A stretch of 24,274 nt of DNA, taken from contig JBILGU010000032.1 of NCBI GenBank assembly GCA_044350805.1, positions 1 through 24,274 on the forward strand, in the 5' to 3' direction. A program made the translations under genes and the position numbers. The notes under the pieces are model-generated. The model saw nothing but the letters and a program-made list of their open reading frames with translations, did not search any database and had not been told where the DNA came from. The DNA is from UBA6136 sp044350805. Its GTDB lineage: Bacteria > Pseudomonadota > Gammaproteobacteria > Methylococcales > Methylococcaceae. This document shows, one piece after another, positions 8,039 through 15,985 of this stretch (position 1 is its first letter; every line of letters begins with the position of its first letter).

Positions 8039-8869
8039 TTGCATAATTCATCTTCATGTTCATCGATCAGCCTGAATGAACAATGTGTTCAAGACCTCAT
8101 TCTTCTTGCGGAGTCTGCGGGTCATGAAATTCTCAACTTTTATGATCGGGATGCAGAAGTTCGTCATAAAGGCGATGCATCCCCTCTGACCGCTGCCGAT
8201 CTTGCAAGTCATCAAACGATCTTGCATGGTCTCAAAGTCCTAACCCCAGACATTCCAGTGCTCTCGGAAGAGTCCGCTCCAATCGATGACCAAGAAAGAC
8301 TCTCTTGGTCGACCTATTGGCTTGTCGATCCGCTGGATGGAACCAAGGAGTTTTTGAACAGGAATGGGGAGTTCACGGTCAACATAGCCCTCATCGAAGA
8401 CAACGTGCCGTCTTTTGGTATTGTTCACGTTCCCGTTCAAGGTCTTACCTATGTCGGCCAGGCAAAGAAGGGCGCCTTCCGTCTGGATGCTGCCCACACC
8501 CACGTTTCCCTTCACGTAGCGGAGCAGGCCACTGATCCCCTGCGGATTCTGGGATCTCGTTCGCACCCGGCGCCTGACCTTGATGCGTATTTGACTCAGC
8601 AGGGGCCCTACATCATGGAGCCTGTGGGGAGTTCTCTTAAGTTTTGTCGCGTTGCGGAGGGGAGCGCTGATCTTTATCCACGCTTTGGGCCTACCTCAGA
8701 ATGGGATACCGCGGCCGGCCAGGCCGTTCTGGAGTCGGCCGGCGGGCGCGTTGTTGACCTTCAAGGCCATCGCCTTAGGTACAATCTCAAAACCAGTTTG
8801 CTGAATCCTTATTTTCTTGCTTTCGGCGACCTCAGTCGGGATTGGTTGCCACGTCAATCAGGCCCCTAA
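8039..8869 (+). CDS. cysQ: 3'(2'),5'-bisphosphate nucleotidase CysQ
   Basis: A member of the inositol-monophosphatase-like metal-dependent phosphatases, most like CysQ. CysQ hydrolyses 3'-phosphoadenosine 5'-phosphate to AMP and phosphate, clearing the by-product of sulfate assimilation. Visible metal-site motifs are LSEES (Glu77/Glu78), DPLDGT (Asp97, Asp100) and WDTAAGQAVLESAGG (Asp223). At 276 aa it is somewhat longer than usual because of a serine-rich start. The frame has a stop at 8027-8029 and no ATG or GTG near the N-terminus, so TTG 8039 is the only plausible start, with a weak ribosome site. It follows the VOC-like gene by 56 bases with no visible terminator, so read-through from the upstream operon is possible. 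Confidence 0.88.
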   Translation: MHNSSSCSSISLNEQCVQDLILLAESAGHEILNFYDRDAEVRHKGDASPLTAADLASHQTILHGLKVLTPDIPVLSEESAPIDDQERLSWSTYWLVDPLDGTKEFLNRNGEFTVNIALIEDNVPSFGIVHVPVQGLTYVGQAKKGAFRLDAAHTHVSLHVAEQATDPLRILGSRSHPAPDLDAYLTQQGPYIMEPVGSSLKFCRVAEGSADLYPRFGPTSEWDTAAGQAVLESAGGRVVDLQGHRLRYNLKTSLLNPYFLAFGDLSRDWLPRQSGP

Positions 8870-8897
8870 AGCGTCACCCCTCAGTCCGAATAATCTC

Positions 8898-10268
8898 ATG
8901 AAAATCATCATCCTCGGAGCGGGACAGGTTGGGAGTAGTTTGCTCCAGAGCCTTGCCAGTGAAAAAAACGATATTGTGATGGTCGATATCCGGCAGGAGA
9001 TCCTTGACAAGCTTCAGGATCGATTTGATATTCGAACGGTGCTGGGCCATGCAGCGCATCCGCCTATTCTGCAAGCTGCCGGTGCTCGAGAAGCGGACAT
9101 GCTGATTGCTGCTACCAGTGATGACGAAACCAACATGTTGGCTTGCCAGATTGCGGACATTCTTTTCAAAATCCCACGAAAAATTGCTCGCGTCAGGTCG
9201 ATTGAGTACTTCGCTTATCCCGGCCTTTTCTCTCCAGAGACAATTCCCATCGATTACGTGATCAGCCCGGAGCAGATCGTTACGCAATACATCGAGCGTC
9301 TTCTTTCACACCCCGGCTCAAGTCAGGTCCTTGATTTTGCGGAGGGACGCGTCCGGATGGCATCATTACAGGCTGTCCGAGGCGGGCCGATGGTCGGACG
9401 TGAAGTGCGTGAATTACATGCTCATGTTCCGAATTTTCATGCCCGTATTGCGGCTATCTTCCGAAATGGGCAACCGATTGCACCCAATGGCAGCACCGTC
9501 ATCCTGCACGGGGACGAAGTCTTCTTCCTTGCCTCGCGTGAGGAGATCAAGGGTGTCATGTCCGAGCTTGGAAAGTCGGAAAAGCCCTATAAACGATTGA
9601 TCTTTGCTGGGGGTGGCCACGTTGGTAAGCGAGTCGCCTTAGCCCTGGAAAGCCAATATTCAATCAAGGTGATTGAACGTGATGCGCAGCGTGCCAAAAA
9701 GATTGCCGGCCAGCTAAAAAACACCACAGTCCTTGTGGGTGACGCCTCAGATCGAGACCTTCTGGTAAGTGAGAACGTGGAAAGTGCGGATGTGTTCTGC
9801 GCGATTACGAATAATGATGAAGCCAATATTCTCTCGGCGATGCTGGCAAAGCGGCTCGGCGCGAGACGTGTCATTGCTCTAGTCAACAATGATGCCTATT
9901 CAGAAATCGTTGATGACAAGCAAGTGGATCTTGTCATTTCACCTCAGCAAGCCACGATCAGTGCGCTTCTTCGCTACATTCGACGGGGTGATGTCGGGCA
10001 AGTCCATTCCATCCGGCATGGAGCCTCTGAAGCCATCGAAATGGTGGCCCATGGTCAGGTGGGAGTTTCCCGCGTGATTGGTATTCCGCTGAACGAAATC
10101 AACATGCCGGAAGGCATCGTCATGGGCGCTTTGGTGCGCGATGATGAAGTCTTGCATGTCCATCACGATACGGTGATACAAGAAGGTGACCATGTGATCA
10201 TGTTCCTTCTTGATAAACGCCTTATTCCCGAGGTTGAACGGCTTTTTCATGCCGTTGACTCAATTTAA
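8898..10268 (+). CDS. trkA: Trk potassium-uptake regulatory protein TrkA
   Basis: A peripheral cytoplasmic subunit that binds NAD(H) and gates the TrkH/TrkG potassium channel. The protein has 456 residues, close to the usual 458, with two RCK modules. The first Rossmann glycine motif is GAGQVG (residues 7-12) and the second GGGHVG (about 238-243). Each is followed by the acidic residue that reads the ribose (MVDIR, VIERD), and each module ends in a TrkA-C region. ATG 8898 places the Rossmann motif at the standard distance; the frame is open back to 8817 inside cysQ, but that extension is not family-like. No trkH lies in the window, so the membrane subunit must be encoded elsewhere. Confidence 0.95.
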   Translation: MKIIILGAGQVGSSLLQSLASEKNDIVMVDIRQEILDKLQDRFDIRTVLGHAAHPPILQAAGAREADMLIAATSDDETNMLACQIADILFKIPRKIARVRSIEYFAYPGLFSPETIPIDYVISPEQIVTQYIERLLSHPGSSQVLDFAEGRVRMASLQAVRGGPMVGREVRELHAHVPNFHARIAAIFRNGQPIAPNGSTVILHGDEVFFLASREEIKGVMSELGKSEKPYKRLIFAGGGHVGKRVALALESQYSIKVIERDAQRAKKIAGQLKNTTVLVGDASDRDLLVSENVESADVFCAITNNDEANILSAMLAKRLGARRVIALVNNDAYSEIVDDKQVDLVISPQQATISALLRYIRRGDVGQVHSIRHGASEAIEMVAHGQVGVSRVIGIPLNEINMPEGIVMGALVRDDEVLHVHHDTVIQEGDHVIMFLLDKRLIPEVERLFHAVDSI

Positions 10269-10291
10269 TGCATTATGAGGGGGAGGCTGAG

Positions 10292-10690
10292 ATGACAGAT
10301 ATTCAGAAATTGGATCCGGCCGCTGCCTATGCCTTATTGAAGGGCAACGCTCTCGCCGTTTTGATTGATGTTCGCGACCCCGTTGAATACAGCTTTGTGG
10401 GACATCCTGTTGGGGCGGTCAATATTCCTTTCAAGTTTGCTCCGAGCATGACGACGAACCCTGACTTTTTGTCCTTGGTGCAAGCCGCGGTCCCTGATGA
10501 AAAGACGCCCATTTTCCTTCTGTGTCGGAGTGGCCAACGATCGATGGCTGCGGCCGAAATTCTCCTTGAGTCGGGGTATCAGCAACTGACCAATATCGAG
10601 GAAGGCTTTGAGGGCAGCATGGATGGCACCAAACACCGCTCAACAATCAATGGCTGGCGTTTTCGTGGCCTTCCCTGGGAACAAAGCTAA
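10292..10690 (+). CDS. Rhodanese-like domain protein
   Basis: A single-domain rhodanese of 132 residues. It has the IDVRDPVEY N-terminal motif, GHPVGAVNIPF, and the active-site loop LLCRSGQRS with catalytic Cys78, where sulfur is carried as a persulfide. Single-domain rhodaneses are cytoplasmic sulfurtransferases or persulfide carriers; the acceptor cannot be told from sequence. The start at ATG 10292 has a strong GGAGG (10282-10286) five bases upstream. The frame extends to an ATG at 10268 that overlaps the trkA stop but lacks a ribosome site. It ends two bases before the stop of the converging panE-like gene. Confidence 0.92.
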   Translation: MTDIQKLDPAAAYALLKGNALAVLIDVRDPVEYSFVGHPVGAVNIPFKFAPSMTTNPDFLSLVQAAVPDEKTPIFLLCRSGQRSMAAAEILLESGYQQLTNIEEGFEGSMDGTKHRSTINGWRFRGLPWEQS

Positions 10691-10692
10691 GA

Positions 10693-11595
10693 TCAATTCC
10701 TTAGTTTCAAAAGGGTATAGAGGGTGTCGAGGTGCGGTGTATTGATACCGATTCGCCGTGCAGCCCTGACAGCATTACCAACAATCACTTCAGACTCGGT
10801 GGCATTACCAGCGGCCCTGTCCAAGGTCATACTTGGAAGGTAAGGGGGCATTCGATGGGTGCCGTTAATCTGTTTTTCAATGATCCCGACCGGAAGCGTA
10901 TGACCCAGCTGGCTGGCTGTTTCATAAATTTCGCCCATCACCTTTCGAACCAGCTCTTCGGATTCCCCCAAAACGGTCGCTGTAGTTGATTGCGTGATCG
11001 TGCAAAGAGCACTGAACGAGGCGTTCCAGAGCGTCTTCTGCCAACGAACGGCCTCAAGTTCAAAGGTATATTCGACACTGGCCCCAGTAGCCAGCCAATG
11101 ATTGACCAAGTCAGTGCCGATCAGGCTGGGACCTTGGGGATATCGACCAAGAGTGAGATGACCGTAAGCCTGATGGATGATTCGTCCAGGCGCAGTGCGT
11201 GTGGCACAGACAAAAGCGACGCCTCCCAAGACTTCATTATCAGGGAAGGCAGCGCCCAGTTCATTTTCAACCTCAAGACCATTGGATATCGACACAATGA
11301 CTGTCTTTGGCCCAATCAACGGGCTTAAAAGGGCGACCCGGTCACATTGAGGCGTCACCTTAATCGCGAGGAGCACCACGTCGGGTGGAGTTTCAAGCAT
11401 TTCCCCCGGGTAGATCACCTGATCGGGTTTAAACGTCCAATCCCCAAGGCCGACATGGCTTTCAATCCGAATACCGTATTTTTTTACCTGTTCGTAATCA
11501 CTTCGGCACTGGGCTGTTACACATTGCCCCGATCGCGCGAGGAGTCCCCCATATAACCCACCTATCGCACCAGTACCAATCAGGTGAACTCGCAT
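10693..11595 (-). CDS. panE: 2-dehydropantoate 2-reductase (ketopantoate reductase family)
   Basis: A 300-residue NADP-dependent dehydrogenase of the ketopantoate reductase family. The N-terminal Rossmann motif is LIGTGAIGGLYGG (residues 5-17). The presumed catalytic Lys187 lies in RWQKTLWNASFSAL, and the C-terminal helical domain ends with the family pattern GINTPHLDTLYTLL. PanE reduces 2-dehydropantoate to pantoate on the way to pantothenate and CoA. Many genomes carry several paralogues of unknown substrate, so the symbol is likely rather than certain. Its ATG overlaps the hda stop by one base (TGATG), so it is translated together with hda. It ends tail to tail with the rhodanese gene with two bases between them and no terminator visible there. 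Confidence 0.85.
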   Translation of the reverse strand: MRVHLIGTGAIGGLYGGLLARSGQCVTAQCRSDYEQVKKYGIRIESHVGLGDWTFKPDQVIYPGEMLETPPDVVLLAIKVTPQCDRVALLSPLIGPKTVIVSISNGLEVENELGAAFPDNEVLGGVAFVCATRTAPGRIIHQAYGHLTLGRYPQGPSLIGTDLVNHWLATGASVEYTFELEAVRWQKTLWNASFSALCTITQSTTATVLGESEELVRKVMGEIYETASQLGHTLPVGIIEKQINGTHRMPPYLPSMTLDRAAGNATESEVIVGNAVRAARRIGINTPHLDTLYTLLKLRN

Positions 11596-12299
11596 CAGGT
11601 GCCGGGGTCGATGAAGGTGCGAATGAACGGGATGGTCAGTTTTCGAGCTGCCGCCATGGACGCTCTATCAAGCTGGTCGAGGTGCCGAAGGAGACTGCCA
11701 AGATCGCGATCAACACGACGGAAAAGATACTGTGCGACCGGTTCACTCATCTCAAGTCCGAGAGAGCGCGCATAACCGATCATGGCTTGTATGGTTTCTA
11801 GTTCCGAAAGTGGCTTCAGTGCGATGATCGGACCCGAGGCCATCCGACTGCGGAGGTCTGCCAGTGCAAAGGGTAATTGTCCCGGAGGGGTATTAGCTGC
11901 GATAACGAGTCGGGCGCCCTGATCTTTGAGTGCATTAAAGAGGGAAAAAAGGGCGTGCTCCCACTCCATTTCGCCCGCAATACACTCGAGTCCATCAAGG
12001 CAGAGGAAGTCCAAGCCATCTAGCCCCTCGATGAGGCTGGGACCTTGATCTTTGACCAGCGTCAATGGCAGTGTCATGGCCAGCTGGCCTAGGTGTCCCG
12101 AAGCCATACATGTTGCCTGGAGCAAGTGTGTCTTGCCACTTCCGGAGGGGCCATGGATAAATACTGGCATGGGCCCTGAGCCTTCAGCGACTGATGTAAG
12201 GAGTCTGACAGCTTCAAGATTCGGCCCCGCTAAGAACCGCTCAAAGGTGAACTCAGGATCCAGTCCGAAGGGTAGGGGGAGCTGCTGGCTCACAGCCAA
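11595..12299 (-). CDS. hda: DnaA regulatory inactivator Hda
   Basis: A DnaA-like AAA+ protein of 234 residues that, bound to the DNA-loaded beta clamp, stimulates ATP hydrolysis by DnaA and so prevents re-initiation of replication. The clamp-binding motif QLPLPF is at residues 6-11, Walker A GPSGSGKT at 50-57, a Walker B-like CLDGLECIAGEMEWE follows, and the conserved end LDQLDRASMAAARKLTIPF is present. The start is unclear. TTG 12297-12299 directly follows the wrbA stop with no gap, and GTG 12291-12293 is two codons inside; neither has a good ribosome site. A poor non-AUG start fits a protein kept scarce, and I recall that E. coli hda also uses a non-AUG codon. Confidence 0.93.
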   Translation of the reverse strand: MAVSQQLPLPFGLDPEFTFERFLAGPNLEAVRLLTSVAEGSGPMPVFIHGPSGSGKTHLLQATCMASGHLGQLAMTLPLTLVKDQGPSLIEGLDGLDFLCLDGLECIAGEMEWEHALFSLFNALKDQGARLVIAANTPPGQLPFALADLRSRMASGPIIALKPLSELETIQAMIGYARSLGLEMSEPVAQYLFRRVDRDLGSLLRHLDQLDRASMAAARKLTIPFIRTFIDPGT

Positions 12300-12902
12300 T
12301 CAGGCAAGTCGAGTCGATTTGAGTGCGACCGCTGTCCGGCTCATACGAGCACCAAACGCTCTGCAAAGGGCTCTTTCCTCCAAGGTGAGCTCATCCTTCC
12401 CAGATCCTGAAAGGCGACTTGGTCCATAGGGAGTCCCACCGGAGCGTGTTTCACTCAGTGCCTTTTCCTGGCTCGGAATCCCAACAACCACCATGCCATG
12501 ATGAAGAAGGGGGATCATCATTGAAAGCAGGGTGGATTCATGACCACCATGCATTGAGGAGGTCGAGGTGAATACGCCGGCAGGTTTTCCCGATAGGGCG
12601 CCAGAAAACCATAGACCGCTCGAACTATCGATGAAGTGCTTAAGGGCAGCCGCCATATTGCCGAAATGAGTGGGGCTTCCGAGGATGAGGCCATCGCAGT
12701 CTCGAAGTTCCTCAAGTGTCGCATAGGGTGCACCTTCGGCCGGAATGCTGTCTTCAACTTGAGACGTCGTTGGGGATACGTCAGGCACTGTTCGTATGAG
12801 TGCGGTAACACCGTCGACTTCCTCGACACCGCGAGCAATGTGATTGGCCATTTCGGCCGTTGCGCCATAGCGGCTGTAGTAGAGAATCAGAATTTGGGTC
12901 AT
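12300..12902 (-). CDS. wrbA: NAD(P)H:quinone oxidoreductase WrbA
   Basis: A 200-residue flavodoxin-fold FMN protein, the normal WrbA length. Motifs are LYYSRYGATAEMA (FMN phosphate loop near the N-terminus), GSPTHFGNMAAALKHFID, the long WrbA insert with TSTSSMHGGHESTLLSM, and the GTPYGPSRLSG region. WrbA enzymes carry out two-electron reduction of quinones, limiting redox cycling. ATG 12902 is chosen because FMN-loop proteins begin just before it. The open frame reaches 12989, but those 29 extra residues are not family-like. It lies 22 bases after the ArsC-like gene, and hda follows directly. Confidence 0.94.
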   Translation of the reverse strand: MTQILILYYSRYGATAEMANHIARGVEEVDGVTALIRTVPDVSPTTSQVEDSIPAEGAPYATLEELRDCDGLILGSPTHFGNMAAALKHFIDSSSGLWFSGALSGKPAGVFTSTSSMHGGHESTLLSMMIPLLHHGMVVVGIPSQEKALSETRSGGTPYGPSRLSGSGKDELTLEERALCRAFGARMSRTAVALKSTRLA

Positions 12903-12924
12903 GGCCTGAAGAAATGGAGTGAAT

Positions 12925-13272
12925 TTACAGTATTGAAAGTACAGACTCGGGAGGGCGACCAATGGCTGCCCGGTTTCCGTGAACGACAATCGGCCGTTCG
13001 ATTAGGACAGGATACTGAACCATTGCCGTGATCAGAGCTTCATCCGTAAGGCTCGGATCTTCGAGCCTGAGTTCCTTGTATGTGGCTTCGCCCTTTCGAA
13101 TTAATGATCGGGGGCTCACACCGAGTGCCTTGATGATGTTTGATAATTCCGCCTCGCTTGGAGGGAGCTTGAGATACTCAACAATACTTGGATCGAGGCC
13201 GCGGGATCTCAAAAGGTCCAAGGTCTGCCGGGACTTGGAGCAACGTGGATTATGGTAGATCGTAATGTGCAT
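12925..13272 (-). CDS. ArsC-type (glutaredoxin-linked) reductase family protein
   Basis: A 115-residue thioredoxin-fold protein of the ArsC/Spx superfamily. The N-terminal motif is IYHNPRCSKSRQTLDLL with redox Cys11, followed by SPRSLIRKGEATYKEL and the C-terminal RPIVVHGNRAAIGRPPE arginine cluster typical of glutaredoxin-dependent arsenate reductases. There is no arsenic operon around it and the copy sits beside wrbA and hda, so it is probably the housekeeping homologue rather than a dedicated resistance gene. ATG 13272 gives the canonical N-terminus. A TTG at 13290 would overlap the truD stop as TTGA and is an alternative coupled start adding six residues. Confidence 0.88.
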   Translation of the reverse strand: MHITIYHNPRCSKSRQTLDLLRSRGLDPSIVEYLKLPPSEAELSNIIKALGVSPRSLIRKGEATYKELRLEDPSLTDEALITAMVQYPVLIERPIVVHGNRAAIGRPPESVLSIL

Positions 13273-13286
13273 AGCGCTTTGATCGA

Positions 13287-14333
13287 TCAAACTTCGGGAT
13301 GCAGGGAAGAATCAAAAACAACAAGTTCTCTCAAGAGAGTTGTGGCGTAGGTGCCCGCTGGAAGGTTGAATTGAAGCTGCAACGATCCATTGTCCAGGAT
13401 GTCGGCGATCAGCTGTTCAGGGACCAGTCGAAAGGGACGTCTCAAGCTTTCGATGCGTTCAGCCTTCAAGCCTTCGTGAATTTCTGAGAAGCGAGTAAGA
13501 ATACGAGTTTCGATTTCTGCTGCTTTCAAAGTGGCAACGGAGGGTTTGTCCCCAATCAGTGGGCCACTCGGATGAATCACCATCAGATCAATGCGATCCT
13601 TAATATCCTGCGCATCGAAATCGGCCTCGAAATGACTCTTCGAGTCAGAAAACATGTACACATCGCCAGCAATTCCAAGATTCCAGACGCCATCAAATAC
13701 CCGCTCGGAGAGAATATGATTGAAAATCTCAGAGCGGGCAGCAGAAAGGTAAATGCCACGCAGGTTGGGATTGATTCGGGTGCTGGTGTTCCGAAACAGG
13801 TCGAGCGCTCGCTCGACGTTATCGCCATCACGTCCGAAACGCTGTGGGCCAAAATAGTTTGGAACGCCTGTCGCTGCAATCGATTCAATCCGCGGGAGCA
13901 AGGTTTCGGCTGGCTGATCGAGATCCTGGATCGTTACAGAAAATCGATTTTCCTTAATCGCTCCCCGCCGGAGTTTCCGATCATTACGTGTATGAGCAAG
14001 GACCTTAAATTGTTCACCCTGCCACTCCTGCCAGTGGGGATCTTCTTTGCCTGGTAGTTGAACGCTAAACCATTGGCGTGTTCGCCCATGACGGTCCTTT
14101 AGTCCAGCAAAACCGATGTCGCGTGCCTTGGTGCCTGTAAAACGAGCGAGCTGGCGGGCCACGTAATCGGTGTTCTCCCCCCATTTTTCAACATAGACGA
14201 AGGCATGCTCTCCCGTGCCTGTGGGTTCAAAGCTTAAAACCTCCTCGACTACAAAGTCTTCCGGTGTGGTTTTGATGCTGCCTCGAACCGTCGGTCGGCC
14301 GTGGACATAATGGAGCTGTGCGGTGGGGTCCAA
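13287..14333 (-). CDS. truD: tRNA pseudouridine(13) synthase TruD
   Basis: The enzyme that isomerises uridine 13 of tRNA(Glu) to pseudouridine. At 348 residues it matches the family. The N-terminus has LHYVHGRPTVRGSIKTTPEDF; the catalytic motif GFAGLKDRHGRTRQWFS places the nucleophile at Asp80, the same number as in E. coli. VPNYFGPQRFGRDGDN and the C-terminal LPAGTYATTLLREL follow. The only usable start is TTG 14333, nine bases after the ispF stop. The protein then begins with the family spacing, so I accept it despite a weak ribosome site. The ispD-ispF-truD order is the usual gammaproteobacterial arrangement. Confidence 0.95.
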   Translation of the reverse strand: MDPTAQLHYVHGRPTVRGSIKTTPEDFVVEEVLSFEPTGTGEHAFVYVEKWGENTDYVARQLARFTGTKARDIGFAGLKDRHGRTRQWFSVQLPGKEDPHWQEWQGEQFKVLAHTRNDRKLRRGAIKENRFSVTIQDLDQPAETLLPRIESIAATGVPNYFGPQRFGRDGDNVERALDLFRNTSTRINPNLRGIYLSAARSEIFNHILSERVFDGVWNLGIAGDVYMFSDSKSHFEADFDAQDIKDRIDLMVIHPSGPLIGDKPSVATLKAAEIETRILTRFSEIHEGLKAERIESLRRPFRLVPEQLIADILDNGSLQLQFNLPAGTYATTLLRELVVFDSSLHPEV

Positions 14334-14342
14334 ATTTAGATC

Positions 14343-14819
14343 TCAACCTTTGGACAAGAGGGCAACTGCATAGGAGGAAATTCCTTCGCCACGACCTTCA
14401 AATCCCATCCCTTCGGTGGTTGTGGCCTTCACGTTTACCGTATCAAGATCAATCCCAAGATCCTGAGCGATGGTATCCCGCATGGTTGCTATGTAAGGTG
14501 CAAGCTTCGGTAGCTGGGCGACAATCGTGACATCCACGTTGATGATTCCGTAACCCTGACTCTTGAGTTTGTCAGCTACGCCACGAAGCAAAATGCGACT
14601 GTCGATCCCCTTGTACGTCTGATCGGTGTCAGGAAAGTGGCGACCGATGTCACCCATTGCCGCAGCGCCTAGTAGGGCGTCACACAGGGCATGCAAAGCG
14701 ACATCTCCATCCGAGTGAGCCGCCAGGCTTTTCTCGTAGGTGACGGGAACGCCACAAAGCATAAGTTGGCCGCCTTCGGTAAACCGATGAGCGTCATATC
14801 CTTGTCCGATTCTTAGCAT
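14343..14819 (-). CDS. ispF: 2-C-methyl-D-erythritol 2,4-cyclodiphosphate synthase
   Basis: A MEP-pathway enzyme that cyclises CDP-methylerythritol 2-phosphate with loss of CMP. It has 158 residues, the normal size. Zinc ligands are visible as Asp9 and His11 in YDAHRF and His43 in DVALHAL, with HSDGD between them, and the signature ATTTEGMGFEGRGEGI lies near the end. ATG 14819 lies within the last codons of ispD (7-base overlap). The open frame continues upstream inside ispD, but that part is not family-like. Confidence 0.96.
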   Translation of the reverse strand: MLRIGQGYDAHRFTEGGQLMLCGVPVTYEKSLAAHSDGDVALHALCDALLGAAAMGDIGRHFPDTDQTYKGIDSRILLRGVADKLKSQGYGIINVDVTIVAQLPKLAPYIATMRDTIAQDLGIDLDTVNVKATTTEGMGFEGRGEGISSYAVALLSKG

Positions 14820-15505
14820 TGGTTCTCCAGGTAGTAAGCAGCCAGAGGTAAATCCTCGGGTCTTGTGATCTTGATGTTGTCGGGTCGTCCTTCGACGATT
14901 CGGGGTTGATGTCCCTTTAGCTCGATGGCACTGGCTTCGTCGGTGACCTGACACCCCCGCTCAGCGGCTTCTTCCAAAGCCGAGATGAGCATGCCATAGC
15001 GGAACATCTGGGGGGTCAATGCACGCCAGGTGGAACTGCGATCAGGGGTTCCGACAATCAGTCCTTGTTCGACGGTTTTGAGGGTGTCGCTCACAGGCAG
15101 CGCAAGTATCCCGCCCACGAGATCATGCTGAAGCGTTTGAATGAGCTTTTCCACATCGCTTCGCGTCAGGCAGAGACGGGCGGCGTCATGGACCAATACC
15201 CAATCATCCGGATCAGCATGTTCTGCTAGTTGCTTCAAGGCAGAGTAAACCGAATCAGATCGCTCACGGCCACCGGCCGCGCGAATGACACGGGGATCCT
15301 TGGAGACAGGCAGATCATCCCAATAACCATCTTCAGGTCCCAAGGCGACAGCGATAGCTGAGATGCAAGGCACAGACAAAATGCGATCGAGCGTATGTTC
15401 GAGAACAGTTTTGCCTCTTACTTCCAGATATTGTTTGGGAACCGCACTGCCCATCCGCTTACCGACTCCGGCAGCAGGGACAACAGCCCAGAAGCGATTA
15501 CTCAT
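14813..15505 (-). CDS. ispD: 2-C-methyl-D-erythritol 4-phosphate cytidylyltransferase
   Basis: A MEP-pathway enzyme that transfers CMP from CTP to methylerythritol phosphate. It has 230 residues. The nucleotide-binding loop PAAGVGKRMGSAVPKQYL is at residues 10-27, VLVHDAARLCL in the middle, and the C-terminal NIKITRPEDLPLA is the family ending. ispF follows with a 7-base overlap, and ftsB precedes by 55 bases in which I see nothing. Confidence 0.96.
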   Translation of the reverse strand: MSNRFWAVVPAAGVGKRMGSAVPKQYLEVRGKTVLEHTLDRILSVPCISAIAVALGPEDGYWDDLPVSKDPRVIRAAGGRERSDSVYSALKQLAEHADPDDWVLVHDAARLCLTRSDVEKLIQTLQHDLVGGILALPVSDTLKTVEQGLIVGTPDRSSTWRALTPQMFRYGMLISALEEAAERGCQVTDEASAIELKGHQPRIVEGRPDNIKITRPEDLPLAAYYLENQC

Positions 15506-15560
15506 GGTTCACCAGCGCTTTTCCGTGGGGCAACAGGTCAGGTCCTATGCCACAAGGACA

Positions 15561-15965
15561 TCATGGGGGGGAGGGGACTTCGTCCGGTTTAACGGGCGTC
15601 AGTCCCTTGTTTTTGAGCTTAATCTTGGATTTGGTTCGTCCCTGAAGGGGTTTGGCAGAACCGTCACTCTTGGGCTTCGGGTTCTGTGAGTCATTGTCTT
15701 CGTATACCTGAACGAATGTTTCGCCCGGTTTTATGAGTCCGAGGTCGTGGCGAGCGCGCTCTTCGATGGCATCCGTGCCATCCCGAAGATCCGCAACATC
15801 GGCTGCAACAGCAGCATTCCGAGCTCGGCGCTGTTCGCCTTCCTGACGTAATTCCTCGATACGCCCGAGAGTCTCCTTGTACTCACTGACGCCGCCATCC
15901 CCCAACCACAATCGGTACTGGAGGGCGGCGGTGATGAGGGCCAGAAAGGCAATCAGCTTAACCAA
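15561..15965 (-). CDS. ftsB: Cell division protein FtsB, with a long C-terminal tail
   Basis: A bitopic inner-membrane protein of the FtsQ-FtsL-FtsB divisome subcomplex. It shows a short hydrophobic segment (about residues 3-16), then LQYRLWLGDGG, a coiled-coil-like stretch from about 28 to 62 (ETLGRIEELRQEGEQRRARN), and the conserved ERARHDLGLIKPGETFVQV. The family is usually about 90-105 residues; this one has 134, with a basic, proline-rich tail of roughly 40 residues (SKIKLKNKG). The start is TTG 15965, preceded by AAGGG about nine bases away. That site and the start lie in the two arms of a small inverted repeat (separate entry). Linkage between eno and ispD is standard. Confidence 0.92.
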   Translation of the reverse strand: MVKLIAFLALITAALQYRLWLGDGGVSEYKETLGRIEELRQEGEQRRARNAAVAADVADLRDGTDAIEERARHDLGLIKPGETFVQVYEDNDSQNPKPKSDGSAKPLQGRTKSKIKLKNKGLTPVKPDEVPSPP

Positions 15966-15982
15966 GAGTAGATACCCTTGGT
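15961..15982 (-). repeat. Inverted repeat spanning the ftsB ribosome site and start codon
   Basis: ACCAAG (15961-15966) and CTTGGT (15977-15982) with a 10-base loop. In the leftward mRNA the upstream arm contributes to the AAGGG ribosome site and the downstream arm contains the TTG start of ftsB. The structure begins three bases after the eno stop. Ribosomes finishing eno would open it, which suggests coupling of ftsB translation to eno. The stem is only six base pairs, so this is tentative. Confidence 0.35.
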
Positions 15983-15985
15983 AAC

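Noticed and set aside
12903..12989. 29-residue N-terminal extension of WrbA
   Set aside because: The flavodoxin fold starts at M-T-Q-I-L-I-L-Y-Y-S, and the extension overlaps the ArsC-like gene in another frame.
12925..13272. Arsenic resistance locus
   Set aside because: The ArsC-like protein has no arsR, arsB or acr3 beside it; the wrbA/hda context points to the housekeeping homologue.
14820..14954. N-terminal extension of IspF into ispD
   Set aside because: The family begins at M-L-R-I-G-Q-G-Y-D-A-H, and the extra residues are just the shifted frame of ispD.
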